NCBI RefSeq assembly: GCF_001186125.1
Contig: NW_014040331.1
Span: forward strand, 64,048-97,039
Origin: Sphaeroforma arctica JP610
Taxonomy: Eukaryota > Opisthokonta > Ichthyosporea > Ichthyophonida
Direction of reading: 5' to 3'
DNA length: 32,992 nt
Shown: positions 32,835 to 32,992 of the stretch, in pieces
Numbering within the stretch: the first letter of the stretch is position 1
How the letters are laid out: the number at the start of each line of letters is the position of its first letter
Made by a program: the position numbers and the translations under genes
The notes under the pieces: model-generated
The model's input: only the letters and a program-made list of their open reading frames with translations
Database searches by the model: none
Told to the model about the DNA's origin: nothing

Positions 32835-32992
32835 GTATGTCTTGTTTGCAATTGAATGGGCAACCTGTATGCATATATAAATGTAGCATGAGAGTATCTT
32901 ATATTATTTTGATCATGTGGTAAAATCTATCAGTACGTAAGCCTACAAGTTTGCGTTACTTAAAATGTGCACGATTATACAACGTTTGATAA
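32835..32992 (+). other. Start of ATPase intron 1
   Basis: GTATGT donor followed by AT-rich sequence to the window edge. Homology to the P-type family stops at the donor. Confidence 0.7.

Noticed and set aside
1-32992. tRNA, rRNA or snoRNA genes
   Set aside because: A visual search for tRNA T-loop words and other RNA landmarks on both strands found nothing convincing.

Overview
This is a eukaryotic nuclear window: coding DNA is split by many spliceosomal introns, the spacer is full of TA, CA and TACA microsatellites and minisatellites, and there are retroelement remains. The gene set and the animal-like form of the main protein suggest an intron-rich opisthokont, perhaps a unicellular holozoan such as an ichthyosporean. 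That placement is inference.

The main content is one gene on the minus strand, from a start codon at 24598 to a stop at 7328. Reading outward from recognisable protein blocks gives 18 coding exons whose splice phases all agree. They total 3369 nt, or 1122 residues plus a stop. The product is WDR24 (yeast Sea2), the GATOR2 subunit that acts upstream of TORC1. It has an N-terminal WD40 propeller, a long low-complexity middle, an alpha-helical block and a C-terminal cysteine/histidine zinc domain.

On the right, a plus-strand gene starts at 31916. It encodes the N-terminal third of a P1B heavy-metal ATPase (HMA domain with a CCxxE metal site, first membrane helices, actuator domain with TGEA). 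It splices at 32834 and leaves the window. On the left edge are one or two exons of an unrecognised plus-strand gene (616-1036).

Between the left edge and WDR24 lie an exact 88-bp tandem duplication, a four-copy degenerate satellite with E-box-like CACGTG sites, a broken Ty3/gypsy RNase H remnant, and a 5'-truncated non-LTR retrotransposon (4240-6735, minus). Between WDR24 and the ATPase (24.6-31.8 kb) I recognise no host gene. That stretch holds a possible second Ty3/gypsy fossil, a long TA hairpin, and about 3.6 kb of unusual DNA with AT-rich segments, a GT/GAG-rich block and an opposite-sense CA/CTC-rich block.

The most unusual signal is inside WDR24. At least five exon-intron junctions have been copied in tandem into the adjoining intron, so that introns carry repeated donor or acceptor sites. 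Two exons also have diverged partial copies nearby. One intron uses a GC donor, and two donors open directly into GT microsatellites.
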